Positions 29,622 through 42,117 of a stretch of 64,000 nucleotides of DNA are shown here, in pieces. The DNA comes from Ursidibacter maritimus. Its GTDB lineage: Bacteria; Pseudomonadota; Gammaproteobacteria; Enterobacterales; Pasteurellaceae. Below the pieces are notes generated by a model that saw only the letters and a list, made by a program, of their open reading frames with translations, did not search any database and was not told the DNA's origin. Location: NCBI RefSeq assembly GCF_009761395.1, contig NZ_LEKN01000001.1:124001-188000 (forward strand), read 5' to 3'. The position numbers and the translations under genes were made by a program. How positions within the stretch are numbered: position 1 is the first letter of the stretch; each line of letters starts with the position of its first letter.

Positions 29622-29637
29622 TGTGAGTAAGCTCACA
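29622..29637. promoter_or_regulatory. CRP site 3, perfect consensus
   Basis: TGTGA-GTAAGC-TCACA is a perfect CRP consensus. It lies upstream of the malK promoter. Confidence 0.85.
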
Positions 29638-29673
29638 AAATTTTGTGTTTTTTAGTTAAAAAGATTTTTTAAC

Positions 29674-29703
29674 TTGAGTAAAAAATTTTTTGCTAAGTAT
29701 GAT
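29674..29703 (+). promoter_or_regulatory. Predicted malK promoter
   Basis: TTGAGT (29674-29679) and TATGAT (29698-29703) are separated by 18 bp, about 45 bp downstream of CRP site 3. A 5' leader of about 60 nt would precede the malK ATG. Confidence 0.5.
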
Positions 29704-29769
29704 TTCAACTGGACAAAGAATGAGTAATCTTAGCAACGTTGAAATAATAGTAAATGAAGGATAATTAAA

Positions 29770-32242
<2,473 letters not shown>

Positions 32243-32291
32243 TGTTTGATTACTTCCAAATATAATGGATTAAAATCAAAATAAAACAGTG

Positions 32292-32333
32292 AAGCGGTCA
32301 GATTGGTAAAAAAATTTGCAAAACTGACCGCTT
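32292..32333. repeat. Inverted uptake-signal pair between lamB and malM
   Basis: AAGCGGTCAG (32292-32301) and CTGACCGCTT (32324-32333) form a perfect 10-bp stem with a 22-nt AT-rich loop. A short T-rich stretch follows. Such paired uptake signals often act as terminators in Pasteurellaceae; here it may reduce expression of malM relative to lamB. Confidence 0.75.
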
Positions 32334-32353
32334 GTTTATCTCTCGGAGGCGTT

Positions 32354-33214
32354 ATGAAAACCAAAATTGCCCTTTTACTCTCAACCGTTTTTTTTACTTC
32401 ACAACTGTATGCCACAGTCTTACAACCAAGTAAGGCAGAGCTTGCGAATATCCAATGGAAAGATGTAGCATTATCACAGCAAAATGACAGTGATGTCGAC
32501 CATTTTACTAACCAATTACAAGGTGCAAGCGGTAATGTACTTGCTTATAAAATCCCCGCTAATCAAGGGATGATAAAACTTAACATTGCAAGTCCTGTAC
32601 AAAAAAATAATACTATTTTTGTACCTAATGCTTTAGTGCTTGATTCCCACTTTAATCCTGCGATGCGTTATCCCGCATCACAATTCAAATTCAGTGAAGA
32701 GCGTGGTTTAAACCCAGCACAATATCAAGCTGAGCTAAGTTTAACACCAGCTAACAATCAAGATTTTATTTATCTGTTGATCTACACAACTGAGCAAGAG
32801 CTACAAGGCAAAACAATGATGACTCACCCAGCCAAATTATTAGCTAAAGCAAAAGGTAATCAACCACCTGCGATTGCAGATATTACAGTAACACATAGTA
32901 ATCAAGGTAAAGTAAGCGTGGAAGTGGAAGGCGTTCAAACAAGTCAATTTATCGGTTTAAATGGCCCTTTATTTGAAGCCAAAACACCAACGACACAAAT
33001 TGGTACTGTGGCAACCGATATGCCTAAATCGACTAAAGAGAATAAACCTACTCAACCAGTAGAACAAAGTACGGAAAACTATTTTAACCAAGCTGTACTT
33101 AAAGCATTAAAAGACAAAGATATCAACAAAGCGATGAATTTAGTTAATGAAGCTGAACAACTTGGTCTAAAACAGCCTCGCCAGATTTTTATTAAACACG
33201 TTTCGGCGAAGTAA
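32354..33214 (+). CDS. malM: Periplasmic maltose operon protein MalM
   Basis: A 286-aa protein with a signal peptide (about 20 residues) that ends the malK-lamB-malM arm as in E. coli. It carries the MalM-like domains: the ALSQQNDSDVDHF start, FVPNALVLDSHFNPAMRYP near 85, and a C-terminal helical part (YFNQAVLKALKDKDINKAMNLV). Function unknown, maltodextrin-related. The start at 32354 follows GGAGG; an upstream TTG in the same frame is not needed. Confidence 0.9.
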   Translation: MKTKIALLLSTVFFTSQLYATVLQPSKAELANIQWKDVALSQQNDSDVDHFTNQLQGASGNVLAYKIPANQGMIKLNIASPVQKNNTIFVPNALVLDSHFNPAMRYPASQFKFSEERGLNPAQYQAELSLTPANNQDFIYLLIYTTEQELQGKTMMTHPAKLLAKAKGNQPPAIADITVTHSNQGKVSVEVEGVQTSQFIGLNGPLFEAKTPTTQIGTVATDMPKSTKENKPTQPVEQSTENYFNQAVLKALKDKDINKAMNLVNEAEQLGLKQPRQIFIKHVSAK

Positions 33215-33341
33215 ATTTACCTTAGGTTGTTGAAAAGTTTTTCCATTCAGACGGGACGTATACTATACAGAGCGTCCCGATAAAAAATAATAACCAATTG
33301 AAAAACAAAATTATAGGTGCTGAAGTATATTAGCCCCGTAT

Positions 33342-34190
33342 TTAATGCACCATACTGGCTTTACTTTGTTTTTCAAGCCCTGCAATTTCTAGTTTTAACA
33401 TCATCGCAGACGGATCATCAGGACATTGATCGATAAAATAACTAAGATCATCATAAGCCGCTTGATAGCAATCCATACTCGCCAAGACCATTCCACGATC
33501 CCGAATTTCATAAGGATCTTCAGGCTGAAACATCAAGCGGTACTCAATAATACGCAAAGTATCTTCATAGCGACCTTCTCGGCTTAGTGCCATTTTAAAG
33601 ACTGTTTCTAACCGCTCTAACATTTCGTCAGCTTCTGCAATTCGTAAAAAATCTCGGCTTAGCTCTGTGCCAAATCCCATTTCTCCCTCTAACCATTTTT
33701 CCATTTTTTCTCGAGTTAAAAAAGAACCGTCCCAAGGGTTAATAAAATGGGTTTCTTTACGTCCTGTTTCGGTGGTAATTTCTGCTCGTACAACTAATTG
33801 CGTTGGAAAATTAACAGGATAGAGTGGTAAATCCAATGCAGATGCTAGGTGCAATAATACAGCCCCTAATGATACTGGCATTCCACGTTTACGGCGTAGC
33901 ACTTTGTCTATCTGTAAATTATCGGTGTAAAAATACTCTTGATGATGGCAATGAAAACCTTGCTCGCCATACATAAAATTGAGTAATTGCTGAATACGTG
34001 GAAGATCGCCTTCTGCATTAACTTGATATTTTGCTTTTTTAACTAATGCCGACATCAAACCATAAATTTGTGGTTCAGTCAGATTATCATCTACTAGCGT
34101 ACTTAATCGAATTAGCTCACGATATAAAAAACGTTGTAATTCAGTACGTTGCTTTTTGGTAAAAGTTGATATGCTAATTATTTCGTCCAT
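33342..34190 (-). CDS. sirB1: SirB1/transglutaminase-like protein with TPR tail
   Basis: A 282-aa protein of the SirB1 family. It has an N-terminal transglutaminase-like fold (QGFHCHHQEYFYTDN, RRKRGMPVSLGAVLLHLA, VNFPTQLVVR with FINPWDG) and a C-terminal TPR-like part (about 195-270). Catalytic activity is unproven for the family. The gene overlaps the end of prmC by 13 bp, and prmC overlaps nothing upstream, giving the common prfA-prmC-sirB1 order. The ATG at 34190 is chosen over a TTG 9 nt upstream. Confidence 0.88.
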   Translation of the reverse strand: MDEIISISTFTKKQRTELQRFLYRELIRLSTLVDDNLTEPQIYGLMSALVKKAKYQVNAEGDLPRIQQLLNFMYGEQGFHCHHQEYFYTDNLQIDKVLRRKRGMPVSLGAVLLHLASALDLPLYPVNFPTQLVVRAEITTETGRKETHFINPWDGSFLTREKMEKWLEGEMGFGTELSRDFLRIAEADEMLERLETVFKMALSREGRYEDTLRIIEYRLMFQPEDPYEIRDRGMVLASMDCYQAAYDDLSYFIDQCPDDPSAMMLKLEIAGLEKQSKASMVH

Positions 34191-35044
34191 ACTGCCCAAG
34201 TTACTCGATCATTACCGCCATAATCTTGTGCGGTTTGTGGGTTATCCCATTGATATTGTTTAAATAGTGCTTGTACTGCACTGGCTTGTTGCCAACCATG
34301 TTCCAGTACTAGCACTCCATTTTTGTGCAAATAAAGCGGTGCGTTTTCGATAATTTTTTGCAAATCCGCTAAACCATTTTGCTCTGCTACTAATGCGGAT
34401 AATGGTTCAAACCGCACGTCCCCTTTCATTAAATTTTCATCGTTAGCGTCAATATAGGGGGGATTACTCACAATAAGGTCAAATTGCCGATTTTGCAAGG
34501 TTTGAAACCAATCGCTAACGAAAAATTTCACATTAGATAAAGCTAATTGTTGGCGATTTTGTTCCGCCAGAATTACCGCTTCTGGCTGTTTATCAATCCC
34601 AATAATACTTGCATTCGGTAGCTCATTGGCTAGCGCTAAAGCAATTGCTCCTGTGCCTGTGCCTAAATCCAAAATTTGTAGATTTTTATGTAAATCTGCC
34701 CGCTTATGAGCCTGCTCTAACGCAATTTCAACCAATCGCTCGGTATCTGGACGGGGAATTAAAGTCGCCGTTGATACTTTTAGCGGTAATGACCAAAACT
34801 CTTTTTCGCCTAAAATATATGCCATAGGTTCCCCTTTAGCTCGGCGAGCAAGCAATTCTGCTAATTGTTTTAGCTCAACATCATTTAGCACTGTTTCCGA
34901 AAAAGCAAAAATTGCAGATTTAGAACGTTTTGTTACCGCTTGTAACAGTAAATTCGCATCAACTTTCGCATTGAGAAAGGGATCTTGCTCCGTATTCTCA
35001 AGCAAGGTCTGTTCAGCGAATTTGAGCCATTGTTGATAATTCAT
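34178..35044 (-). CDS. prmC: Peptide chain release factor N5-glutamine methyltransferase
   Basis: A 288-aa SAM-dependent methyltransferase (HemK) that methylates the glutamine of the GGQ motif of release factors. N-terminal helical domain, LDLGTGTGAIALALA SAM motif near 118 and the NPPYI catalytic motif (about 188) are intact. It lies 8 bp after prfA, its substrate gene. Confidence 0.96.
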   Translation of the reverse strand: MNYQQWLKFAEQTLLENTEQDPFLNAKVDANLLLQAVTKRSKSAIFAFSETVLNDVELKQLAELLARRAKGEPMAYILGEKEFWSLPLKVSTATLIPRPDTERLVEIALEQAHKRADLHKNLQILDLGTGTGAIALALANELPNASIIGIDKQPEAVILAEQNRQQLALSNVKFFVSDWFQTLQNRQFDLIVSNPPYIDANDENLMKGDVRFEPLSALVAEQNGLADLQKIIENAPLYLHKNGVLVLEHGWQQASAVQALFKQYQWDNPQTAQDYGGNDRVTWAVWTK

Positions 35045-35052
35045 TTTAGTTA

Positions 35053-36135
35053 TTAAGGCTGCTCCGACAATGCTGCTAGCTGATCCGCTTGATATTCCGT
35101 AATAATTGGCTGAATTAACTCATCAATTTTACCGTTCATCACTTCATCTAAACGGTAAACGGTGAGATTTATGCGGTGATCAGTAACACGCCCTTGTGGG
35201 TAGTTGTAAGTACGAATTTTATCCGAACGGTCGCCTGAGCCAAGTAAGTTACGGCGAGTATCTGCCTGCTCCTGTGCTTGTTTCTCTTTTTCAACCTGTA
35301 CAATACGAGAAGCTAATACTGCTAAAGCTTTTGCTTTATTTTTATGTTGGGAACGCTCGTCTTGACATTCCACAACAATCCCTGTTGGGATGTGGGTAAT
35401 TCGCACCGCTGAATCGGTTGTATTAACGTGCTGACCACCTGCACCCGATGAACGATAAGTATCAATACGCAAATCTGCTGGGTTAATTTCAGGTAGCTCA
35501 GACTCTGGCAATTCTGGCATTACTGCAACCGTACAGGCTGAAGTATGAATACGCCCTTGTGATTCTGTCTTTGGTACACGTTGAACTCGATGTCCGCCCG
35601 ATTCAAATTTGAGCTGTCCATAAACACCTTCACCGCTAATTTTCACGATGATTTCTTTATAGCCCCCTTGCTCACTTTCGTTAGCAGATAGCTCTTCAAT
35701 ACGCCAACGTTTGCCTTCACAATAACGGCTGTACATACGATATAAATCACCTGCAAAAATACCCGCTTCATCGCCGCCTGTTCCTGCACGAATCTCAAGG
35801 AATGCGTTATATTCATCATTCGGATCTTTTGGTAGAAGTAAAATTTGTAATTGCTGTTCTAGCTGTTCAATCTCAGCCTTATTTTCTGCAATCTCTTCTT
35901 GAGCCATCTCTTTCATATCTGGGTCATCAAGCAGAATTTGAGCTTCTTCAATATCGCTATGTAATTTGTTCCAACGATTAAATGTTCCAACAACTTCCTC
36001 GAGCTGTGAATACTCTTTAGAATAAGCTCTAAATTTTTCTTGGTCATTGATAACAGAAGGGTCACCTAACAAGGCTTGTAACTCTTCATGGCGTTCGCTA
36101 AGGCTTTCTAATTTACTGATAATAGATGGTTTCAT
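35053..36135 (-). CDS. prfA: Peptide chain release factor 1
   Basis: A 360-aa class I release factor that reads UAA and UAG. The GGQ catalytic loop ([10 protein letters not shown]) and [17 protein letters not shown] segment are intact, and the length is standard. It is followed by prmC and the sirB1-like gene in one likely operon. Confidence 0.97.
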   Translation of the reverse strand: MKPSIISKLESLSERHEELQALLGDPSVINDQEKFRAYSKEYSQLEEVVGTFNRWNKLHSDIEEAQILLDDPDMKEMAQEEIAENKAEIEQLEQQLQILLLPKDPNDEYNAFLEIRAGTGGDEAGIFAGDLYRMYSRYCEGKRWRIEELSANESEQGGYKEIIVKISGEGVYGQLKFESGGHRVQRVPKTESQGRIHTSACTVAVMPELPESELPEINPADLRIDTYRSSGAGGQHVNTTDSAVRITHIPTGIVVECQDERSQHKNKAKALAVLASRIVQVEKEKQAQEQADTRRNLLGSGDRSDKIRTYNYPQGRVTDHRINLTVYRLDEVMNGKIDELIQPIITEYQADQLAALSEQP

Positions 36136-36209
36136 TGTGTTATTTTTGTCTTATTTCGTTGAATGGTAAAAATTGGCGATATTGTAGCGGAAAAATCAAG
36201 TCTAATAAA

Positions 36210-36238
36210 CGCAAAAAGCCTAGATATTCTCTAGGCTT
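36210..36238 (-). terminator. Terminator after hupA
   Basis: A perfect 9-bp stem (AAGCCTAGA/TCTAGGCTT) with a 5-nt loop, followed on the minus strand by TTTTT. Confidence 0.85.
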
Positions 36239-36262
36239 ATTCTCAAATTTAATTCAGCGAAA

Positions 36263-36535
36263 TTATTTTACTAAATCTTTTAATCCTTTACCTGCAACGA
36301 ACGCTGGTACATTAGCTGCTGGGATTTCAATCGCTTCGTTAGTTTTTGGGTTACGACCTGTACGAGCTTTACGGTGATTTACTTTGAAAGTACCGAAACC
36401 GATAAGTTGTACTGCATCACCTTTTTTAAGGCTATCAGAAATCGCATTTAATGTTGCTTCTAATGCTGCTTTTGCATCTTTCTTGCTTAACTCTGCACCT
36501 GCTGCGATTGCATCGATTAACTCAGTTTTGTTCAT
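36263..36535 (-). CDS. hupA: HU-type DNA-binding protein
   Basis: A 90-aa histone-like protein with the HU fold and the DNA-binding arm [20 protein letters not shown]. It compacts DNA and supports replication and recombination. Context hemE-yjaG-hup matches E. coli hupA, hence the symbol. Confidence 0.95.
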   Translation of the reverse strand: MNKTELIDAIAAGAELSKKDAKAALEATLNAISDSLKKGDAVQLIGFGTFKVNHRKARTGRNPKTNEAIEIPAANVPAFVAGKGLKDLVK

Positions 36536-36651
36536 AATGATTATCCTCTAAAAGATTTAGTTTAATAAAATTGCGTGAATGCTGCGATAGCTTAATCTAA
36601 AGTTAATTATTCTCAAAGAGAATAATTTTAAAATTGTTAGTTTTACCGCAC

Positions 36652-37242
36652 TTATTGGTTAAATTTTAACCCAATATTACTAATCCCACTGGTGCGTATC
36701 TCATTTTTAAGGGCTAAAATCAATTCAATATCTCGTTCTTCACATTCATTTAACAAACGATAAATTTGCCACTGTACGTCTAATTCTTCTTGGATTTCAG
36801 GGGTATTTTTTAGCTCTTGCTCGTTTAATTCTCGCTCTTGTTGCATTTCCACATAAGTCGCAACAGTTGATAATGAGAGCTGACTTAATTTAATCGCTTG
36901 CTCTAATGTTTCCCCTGCGATGATAGCGTGTAGCAATTCGGATAAACCTTCGCAAGCATCTTCTGCGGGTAAAACGCCATAAAAATCAAATTGATTAACA
37001 TCAGGAATAATCTCCTCAAGTTTCTCTAATTGATTTTCAAAGTTAATCTTTGCTCCTTTAACAGTAAGATGTTCCCAAACTAAATTAAGAATATTTTGGA
37101 AAATTTTAGCCTGATCTGACCGCTTGCTCACATCACAAAAAAGCTCAAAATTCGGCAACATTCGCTCACATAAGCACGCCATAAAAGTTAGGTGTTGCCA
37201 AGTTTCAAAGCGTTCCATACGTTTATGAATAGGATTGCGCAT
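36652..37242 (-). CDS. yjaG: YjaG family protein (DUF416)
   Basis: A 196-aa helical protein of the DUF416 family, with MACLCERMLPNFELFCDVS near residue 23 and EDACEGLSELLHAII around 107. The function is not known. It lies between hemE and hupA as in E. coli. A single H. influenzae-type uptake core (AAGTGCGGT) overlaps its stop codon. Confidence 0.88.
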   Translation of the reverse strand: MRNPIHKRMERFETWQHLTFMACLCERMLPNFELFCDVSKRSDQAKIFQNILNLVWEHLTVKGAKINFENQLEKLEEIIPDVNQFDFYGVLPAEDACEGLSELLHAIIAGETLEQAIKLSQLSLSTVATYVEMQQERELNEQELKNTPEIQEELDVQWQIYRLLNECEERDIELILALKNEIRTSGISNIGLKFNQ

Positions 37243-37278
37243 CGTTATATTCCTTAAATTATTCGCTAGCTGTTGAGC

Positions 37279-38355
37279 CTAGTCATTGCATTTTTCATGA
37301 TAATGTTGAGATAAGCGGTGAATTGCATCAACAAATATTTTCGGGCTTTCTTCAGGTACATCTTGGTGGATACCATGTCCAAGGTTAAAAACGTGACCTG
37401 AACCATTACCAAACCCAGCTAAAATATCGCTAACTTCTTGCTCAATACGCTCAGCAGGCGCATATAACACACTCGGATCCATATTACCCTGTAAAGCAAC
37501 TTTATGTCCCACCCTGGCTCGTGCATTAGCAATATCCACCGTCCAGTCTAAACCAACGGCATCACAGCCAGTATCTGCAATCGCTTCTAACCATAATCCG
37601 CCACCTTTAGTAAAGAGAGTTACAGGCACTTTTCGTCCTTCATTCTCACGAATTAAACCATCGACAATTTTATGCATATATTGCAATGAGAATTGAGGAT
37701 AATCATGATGAGCCAATACGCCCCCCCAAGTATCAAAAATCATCACTGATTGAGCCCCCGCTTTAATTTGAGCATTCAGGTAAAGCGTTACGCTATCGGC
37801 TAATTTATTCAGTAAAGCGTTTAAGACCTTTGGTTCGCTATATAACATTTTTTTAATTTTGGTGAAGGCTTTTGACGATCCACCTTCAACCATATAAGTT
37901 GCTAGTGTCCAAGGGCTACCTGAAAAACCAATCAAGGGTACTTCGCCTTTTAACTCTCGGCGAATAGTTCGCACAGCGTTCATTACATACTGTAATTCCC
38001 CTTCAGGATCAGGAATGGGTAGGTTATCTACATCAGCTTTAGTTTGGATCGTGCGTGCAAATTTCGGCCCTTCACCTGCACCAAAACTTAGCCCTAAGCC
38101 CATTGCATCTGGAATGGTTAAAATATCGGAAAACAGAATAGCCGCATCAAGATCATATCGGCGTAAAGGTTGTAGCGTGACTTCACAAGCTAAATCTGCA
38201 TTGCGACATAGCGACATAAAATCCCCTGCTTGTGCACGAGTTGCTTTATATTCTGGCAAATAACGCCCTGCTTGACGCATCATCCAGACAGGTGTCATAT
38301 CCACAGGTTCACGCAATAATGCTCTTAAATAACGATCATTTTTTAATTCTGTCAT
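37279..38355 (-). CDS. hemE: Uroporphyrinogen decarboxylase
   Basis: A 358-aa enzyme that decarboxylates uroporphyrinogen III to coproporphyrinogen III in haem synthesis. The signature [15 protein letters not shown] (about 22-36), [13 protein letters not shown] and [13 protein letters not shown] are intact. It lies upstream of yjaG. Confidence 0.97.
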   Translation of the reverse strand: MTELKNDRYLRALLREPVDMTPVWMMRQAGRYLPEYKATRAQAGDFMSLCRNADLACEVTLQPLRRYDLDAAILFSDILTIPDAMGLGLSFGAGEGPKFARTIQTKADVDNLPIPDPEGELQYVMNAVRTIRRELKGEVPLIGFSGSPWTLATYMVEGGSSKAFTKIKKMLYSEPKVLNALLNKLADSVTLYLNAQIKAGAQSVMIFDTWGGVLAHHDYPQFSLQYMHKIVDGLIRENEGRKVPVTLFTKGGGLWLEAIADTGCDAVGLDWTVDIANARARVGHKVALQGNMDPSVLYAPAERIEQEVSDILAGFGNGSGHVFNLGHGIHQDVPEESPKIFVDAIHRLSQHYHEKCND

Positions 38356-38369
38356 AGCTTTCTCTTAAA

Positions 38370-38398
38370 AATTAAATGCCCCATTTGGCAATGGGGCA
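38370..38398 (-). terminator. Terminator after the mutarotase gene
   Basis: Stem TGCCCCATT/AATGGGGCA (38377-38398) with a 4-nt loop; ATTTAATTTTT follows on the minus strand. It lies between the mutarotase stop and the hemE start. Confidence 0.8.
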
Positions 38399-38412
38399 AA
38401 TAATAGCATAAA

Positions 38413-39201
38413 TTAGTTTGATTTTACGCTGATCTTCACACTAACTTGCTCGCCTTTAGCTAAAAGTGAGCTAATTCGAGCGGTTTCAACACATAACATT
38501 GTTCGATAACCTTGCTCACTCATTGAACTCGTGACTTTATGCCAAGGATTCCATACGACAATTTGTGAAGCGTTGATATGCTCAACACTGATTTCACGAT
38601 GATTATCTTGATCTGCAATGATACTTGGTGATTTTTCAGCTGAATAAATTTCATCAACATTTTCGGTAATTTTTCGTGGCGAACTGACCGCTTGTTGTTG
38701 CTGTGTCAGAGAATTAAAGCAATCAGAAGGTAGATTAAACACTGCGACTTGCTCAATATCGGCAACATTGAAATAGCTATGCAGAGCAAGTTGAGCAGCT
38801 TCTTCACTGAAATGAGTAAAAGTTAGGGTGCAAGTTTCATTTAATAGCATCTTAATTTCAGCATCATTATCGAGCTTGAAAAGTAGCTCAACGCCATCAT
38901 CTGTGATTTGATATTGGTTCAATGTCCAAAGACGCAAACGAGCAAAACCATGAGCAGGTTGTTTCACTCCACCAAACCAAGGGTAACAAATCGGAATACC
39001 ACCACGAATTGCATTCCCTTCTACAAAAGGTTCGACTTCACTGAGCCACAATACATCTTGCGAACAATGAGCAGGTTGCCAACTGAATAACTGTGCCCCT
39101 TGTAGTGAAATTTTAGCCTGACATTTAGGGTGATTCACTTCAACAACGGGAATTTGATTATAGGTTACGATATTGATTTCAGGGGGAAATGATTGGCTCA
39201 T
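38413..39201 (-). CDS. D-hexose-6-phosphate mutarotase (YeaD type)
   Basis: A 262-aa aldose-1-epimerase-superfamily protein with the YeaD pattern: KISLQGAQLFSWQP, LWLSEVEPFVEGNAIRGGIP, CYPWFG and HGFARLRLW (catalytic His region), ALHSYFNVADI, and a C-terminal VVWNPWHK. It interconverts alpha and beta hexose-6-phosphates. The start at 39201 follows GGAGA. A palindromic repeat copy lies just upstream. Confidence 0.88.
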   Translation of the reverse strand: MSQSFPPEINIVTYNQIPVVEVNHPKCQAKISLQGAQLFSWQPAHCSQDVLWLSEVEPFVEGNAIRGGIPICYPWFGGVKQPAHGFARLRLWTLNQYQITDDGVELLFKLDNDAEIKMLLNETCTLTFTHFSEEAAQLALHSYFNVADIEQVAVFNLPSDCFNSLTQQQQAVSSPRKITENVDEIYSAEKSPSIIADQDNHREISVEHINASQIVVWNPWHKVTSSMSEQGYRTMLCVETARISSLLAKGEQVSVKISVKSN

Positions 39202-39262
39202 GGTTTTCTCCTTAAGCAGTGAGATATTGCTCTTTTTTGGCAAAACTTTTGCTTTTTTATTA

Positions 39263-39281
39263 GGACACACTGCGTGTGTCC
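39263..39281. repeat. Dispersed 19-bp palindrome, copy 2
   Basis: GGACACACTGCGTGTGTCC, identical to copy 3 at 53467 and the reverse complement of copy 1. It lies between argH and the mutarotase gene. Confidence 0.85.
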
Positions 39282-39302
39282 ATTTGTAAATACAATAAAT
39301 TA

Positions 39303-40679
39303 TTACAACCCTAAATTGATTTTTGCCACTTGGATTGCTTCAGCAACACGATCTAAATTCACGCCACCTTTAGCACAACGTTTTGCTAAACAAGAATCCA
39401 GGGAGAGAATAGGATAAACATCTTCCGCAATCGAAGAATGGAACTGATTAAATTCCGTAAGACTTAATTCTTCCAACGCCTTACTTTGTGCAATGGCATA
39501 TACCACCGCTTCGCCCACGATATGATGTGCTTCGCGGAATGGAATGCCTTTTGCAACTAAGTAGTCGGCTAATTCGGTGGCATTTGCATAACCTTGGCGA
39601 GCGGCTTCTTTGGTACTTTCGGTATCGACTTTAATATCTTCAAGGACTAACGCTGAAATGTTGATACAAGCCTGCCACGTTTCAAGGGCATCAAAAATAC
39701 CTTCTTTGTCTTCTTGCATATCTTTATTGTAAGCAAGCGGTAAGCCTTTTAGGGTGGTTAATAAACCTGTTAATGCTCCGAATACTCGCCCTGTTTTACC
39801 ACGAACAAGCTCACAAGCATCTGGGTTTTTCTTTTGTGGCATCAGTGATGAACCTGATGTCACACGATCAGAAAGCTCAACAAAATGACACTCTCCGCTG
39901 TTAAAAATAATCAGATCTTCTGCAAAACGTGAAAGGTGCATCATACTAATCGAAGCCGCCGCTAATAATTCAAGCACGTGATCACGATCTGATACGCTAT
40001 CTAAACTATTGCGAGTTGCGGTTTCAAAACCGAGATCTTGTGCCAGTTGATCGCGATCGATTCCATAAGCCGTTCCAGCTAAAGCCCCTGAACCGAGCGG
40101 ACAAGTATTCATTCGCTTATAGGCATCGGTTAAACGGCTATAATCACGTTCTAACATTTCATAATACGCCATACACCAGTGAGCAAAAGTAATTGGTTGG
40201 GCACGTTGCAAATGGGTATAACCTGGCATTACAGAAAGCTGATTAGCATCAGCCGTTTCAACTAATTTTTCTTGTAAAGCACGAACAGATTCTTGCAAAG
40301 AAAGGACTTGTGCTTTACACCACAATTTCATATCCACAGCAACTTGGTCATTACGGCTTCGCCCCGTATGTAATTTTTTACCGAGATCGCCCACTTTTTT
40401 AATCAGTTGCAATTCAACCCAGCTATGAATATCTTCCGCATCTTCTTGCAGTACAATCGCTAAATTGGGTGCAACTTCAGCACGCAACTGTTTTAATGCA
40501 GCAAGTAATTGCGTTAATTCGTCTGCACTAATAATACCAACAGAGTGAATGGCTTTTGCCCACCCCATTGAGCCATCAATATCTTGCAAAGCAAGACGAT
40601 AATCGAAACGTAATGAATCGTTAAAATATTTGAATTGTTGATCTGCGGCTTGTGTAAAACGCCCACCCCAAAGTGCCAT
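39303..40679 (-). CDS. argH: Argininosuccinate lyase
   Basis: A 458-aa fumarase/aspartase-superfamily enzyme that splits argininosuccinate into arginine and fumarate. The signature [15 protein letters not shown] (catalytic Ser loop) and [13 protein letters not shown] are intact. The start MALWGGRF at 40679 equals the E. coli N-terminus; an ATG two codons upstream (40685) is also possible. An ARG box lies about 62 bp upstream, over the promoter. Confidence 0.96.
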   Translation of the reverse strand: MALWGGRFTQAADQQFKYFNDSLRFDYRLALQDIDGSMGWAKAIHSVGIISADELTQLLAALKQLRAEVAPNLAIVLQEDAEDIHSWVELQLIKKVGDLGKKLHTGRSRNDQVAVDMKLWCKAQVLSLQESVRALQEKLVETADANQLSVMPGYTHLQRAQPITFAHWCMAYYEMLERDYSRLTDAYKRMNTCPLGSGALAGTAYGIDRDQLAQDLGFETATRNSLDSVSDRDHVLELLAAASISMMHLSRFAEDLIIFNSGECHFVELSDRVTSGSSLMPQKKNPDACELVRGKTGRVFGALTGLLTTLKGLPLAYNKDMQEDKEGIFDALETWQACINISALVLEDIKVDTESTKEAARQGYANATELADYLVAKGIPFREAHHIVGEAVVYAIAQSKALEELSLTEFNQFHSSIAEDVYPILSLDSCLAKRCAKGGVNLDRVAEAIQVAKINLGL

Positions 40680-40706
40680 ACTCATTTCTTCCTTTTGTAA
40701 ATAAAA

Positions 40707-40724
40707 AAGCGGATCGCACCGCTT
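40707..40724 (-). terminator. Terminator-like hairpin in the argH leader
   Basis: On the minus strand AAGCGG-TGCGAT-CCGCTT is followed by TTTTATTT. It lies between the predicted argH promoter and the argH start, and contains a partial uptake signal. It may terminate pepQ transcripts and also attenuate argH. Confidence 0.5.
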
Positions 40725-40737
40725 CATAATGGCGTCA

Positions 40738-40767
40738 ATTATTGCATAAATATGCAATTTAATTCAA
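40738..40767 (-). promoter_or_regulatory. argH promoter with overlapping ARG box
   Basis: ATTGCATAAATATGCAAT (40741-40758) is a full match to the 18-bp ArgR box. A second, overlapping near-match (TGCAATTTAATTCA, 40753-40766) has one mismatch in the core. On the minus strand TTGAAT (40767-40762) and AATAAT (40743-40738), 18 bp apart, with a TGC extended -10, form a promoter that the ARG box covers, so arginine-dependent repression by ArgR is expected. Confidence 0.75.
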
Positions 40768-40775
40768 TAATTATT

Positions 40776-42086
40776 TTACCTTTCTGCCAGCGCAGTTAGA
40801 TTTACTGCTCCATTCGCTCGAATGACAACATTATCTTCCGCTCGAATACCACCAAACTGCTTAAAGTGATCAATTTTGTCCCAATTAAAGAAACGAGCAA
40901 GCGGTGCATTTCGCCAAGGATTTAGCAACATCTCAATAAAATAGAACCCCGGCTCAATTGTGAGTACCATTCCTTCGGCAAGATCACGAGTACAACGTAA
41001 ACTTCGATAAATATCTGGCGGAGCTTTATGTGTTCCCCGATGATTTTGTTGAAAACCTGCCACATCGTGTACTTGTAAGCCAAGCTGATGCCCTAATCCA
41101 TGAGGGAAGAAAATACGGCTAATTCCTTCTTCAAAAATTTGCTCGGCGGGTAGTTTAACAAAATCAAATTCACGCAACATTTGCGAAATCCACTGGTGCA
41201 TTTGCGTGTGATAGCTCAAATAGTTAATTCCCACTTTTAGCTCATCAATGATTGCTAATTTAAATTGCTCCATTTGAGCCACAAGCTGAGCAAATTCGCT
41301 TTGTGGATCATAAGCATAGCTACGGGTAATGTCTGAGGCATAACCACAACAAGTTGTACCTGCATCAAGCAAGAAACTGTGGCGAGCTTTTGGTAACTGA
41401 GTGTCTAAGCGAGTATAATGCAACACTGCACTGTTTTGGTTAATCGCAACAATGTTGCCATAAGGGACGTTATTATCCGATTGTTCTGTTGCTTGCAGGT
41501 AAGCGAGATTGATTTCAAACTCACTTTTCCCTGAGAAAAAGGCATCTTTCGCTGCTAAATGCCCCTTAATTGCACTATATTGTGCTTTAGCAATACATTC
41601 AATTTCAAATTCTGTTTTGATCGAACGTTCAAAATGCAGTACATTTAACACTTTCTTAGGGTTGATATGTTCAAAGCCTAAACTTTCTGCCAACGCTACA
41701 TCATCACCAATAAAAGCACAATGTTGCGGTTGCGTAATATATTGCTTAATTTGGCTAGGTTCAGTTAGCATTTGCCAGTCAAATTCATCGGCAAAAAATG
41801 CAGAAACAGGCGGATTAGGCACAACGTGCCAGTAATCTTGCGGTGCATAAAAATAAACTTTCGGTTTATTTTTTCCATCAACAAAAATCCAGCTTTGTTC
41901 TGCGGTTGGGTCTGGGAAGAAATAATTAAAATGTGGGTTGATTTTAAAGGGTGCGGTTTGGTCATCTAAAAAATGATATTTCATTCCCCCTGCGTAAATC
42001 CACAAGCCATCTAAGCGAGCTAATTCTAACGCTTGTTGGACAATCTGCTGTAATCGTACAATATGTTGCGAAAATAATGTTTTCAT
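40776..42086 (-). CDS. pepQ: Xaa-Pro dipeptidase
   Basis: A 436-aa pita-bread-fold metallopeptidase. The two-metal ligands are visible: Asp residues in [19 protein letters not shown], His in [13 protein letters not shown], Glu in LTIEPGFYF and Glu in [10 protein letters not shown]. It cleaves X-Pro dipeptides in the cytosol. It is divergent from tusA and followed by argH. Confidence 0.95.
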   Translation of the reverse strand: MKTLFSQHIVRLQQIVQQALELARLDGLWIYAGGMKYHFLDDQTAPFKINPHFNYFFPDPTAEQSWIFVDGKNKPKVYFYAPQDYWHVVPNPPVSAFFADEFDWQMLTEPSQIKQYITQPQHCAFIGDDVALAESLGFEHINPKKVLNVLHFERSIKTEFEIECIAKAQYSAIKGHLAAKDAFFSGKSEFEINLAYLQATEQSDNNVPYGNIVAINQNSAVLHYTRLDTQLPKARHSFLLDAGTTCCGYASDITRSYAYDPQSEFAQLVAQMEQFKLAIIDELKVGINYLSYHTQMHQWISQMLREFDFVKLPAEQIFEEGISRIFFPHGLGHQLGLQVHDVAGFQQNHRGTHKAPPDIYRSLRCTRDLAEGMVLTIEPGFYFIEMLLNPWRNAPLARFFNWDKIDHFKQFGGIRAEDNVVIRANGAVNLTALAER

Positions 42087-42117
42087 CTTATTGCCTTATG
42101 TTAAGTAATCAAAAATA

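Larger units (their letters stand above)
29447..29769. promoter_or_regulatory. Divergent malE-malK regulatory region
   Basis: This 323-bp region between the two arms of the maltose regulon holds three CRP sites, a MalT-box-like element on the malE side and a promoter-like sequence on the malK side, listed separately. The arrangement resembles the multi-site malEp-malKp region of E. coli. Confidence 0.75.

Noticed and set aside
33252-33279. Terminator between malM and the sirB1-like gene
   Set aside because: The CGGGACG/CGTCCCG stem has a 14-nt loop, and no T run follows it on either strand, so I did not list it.
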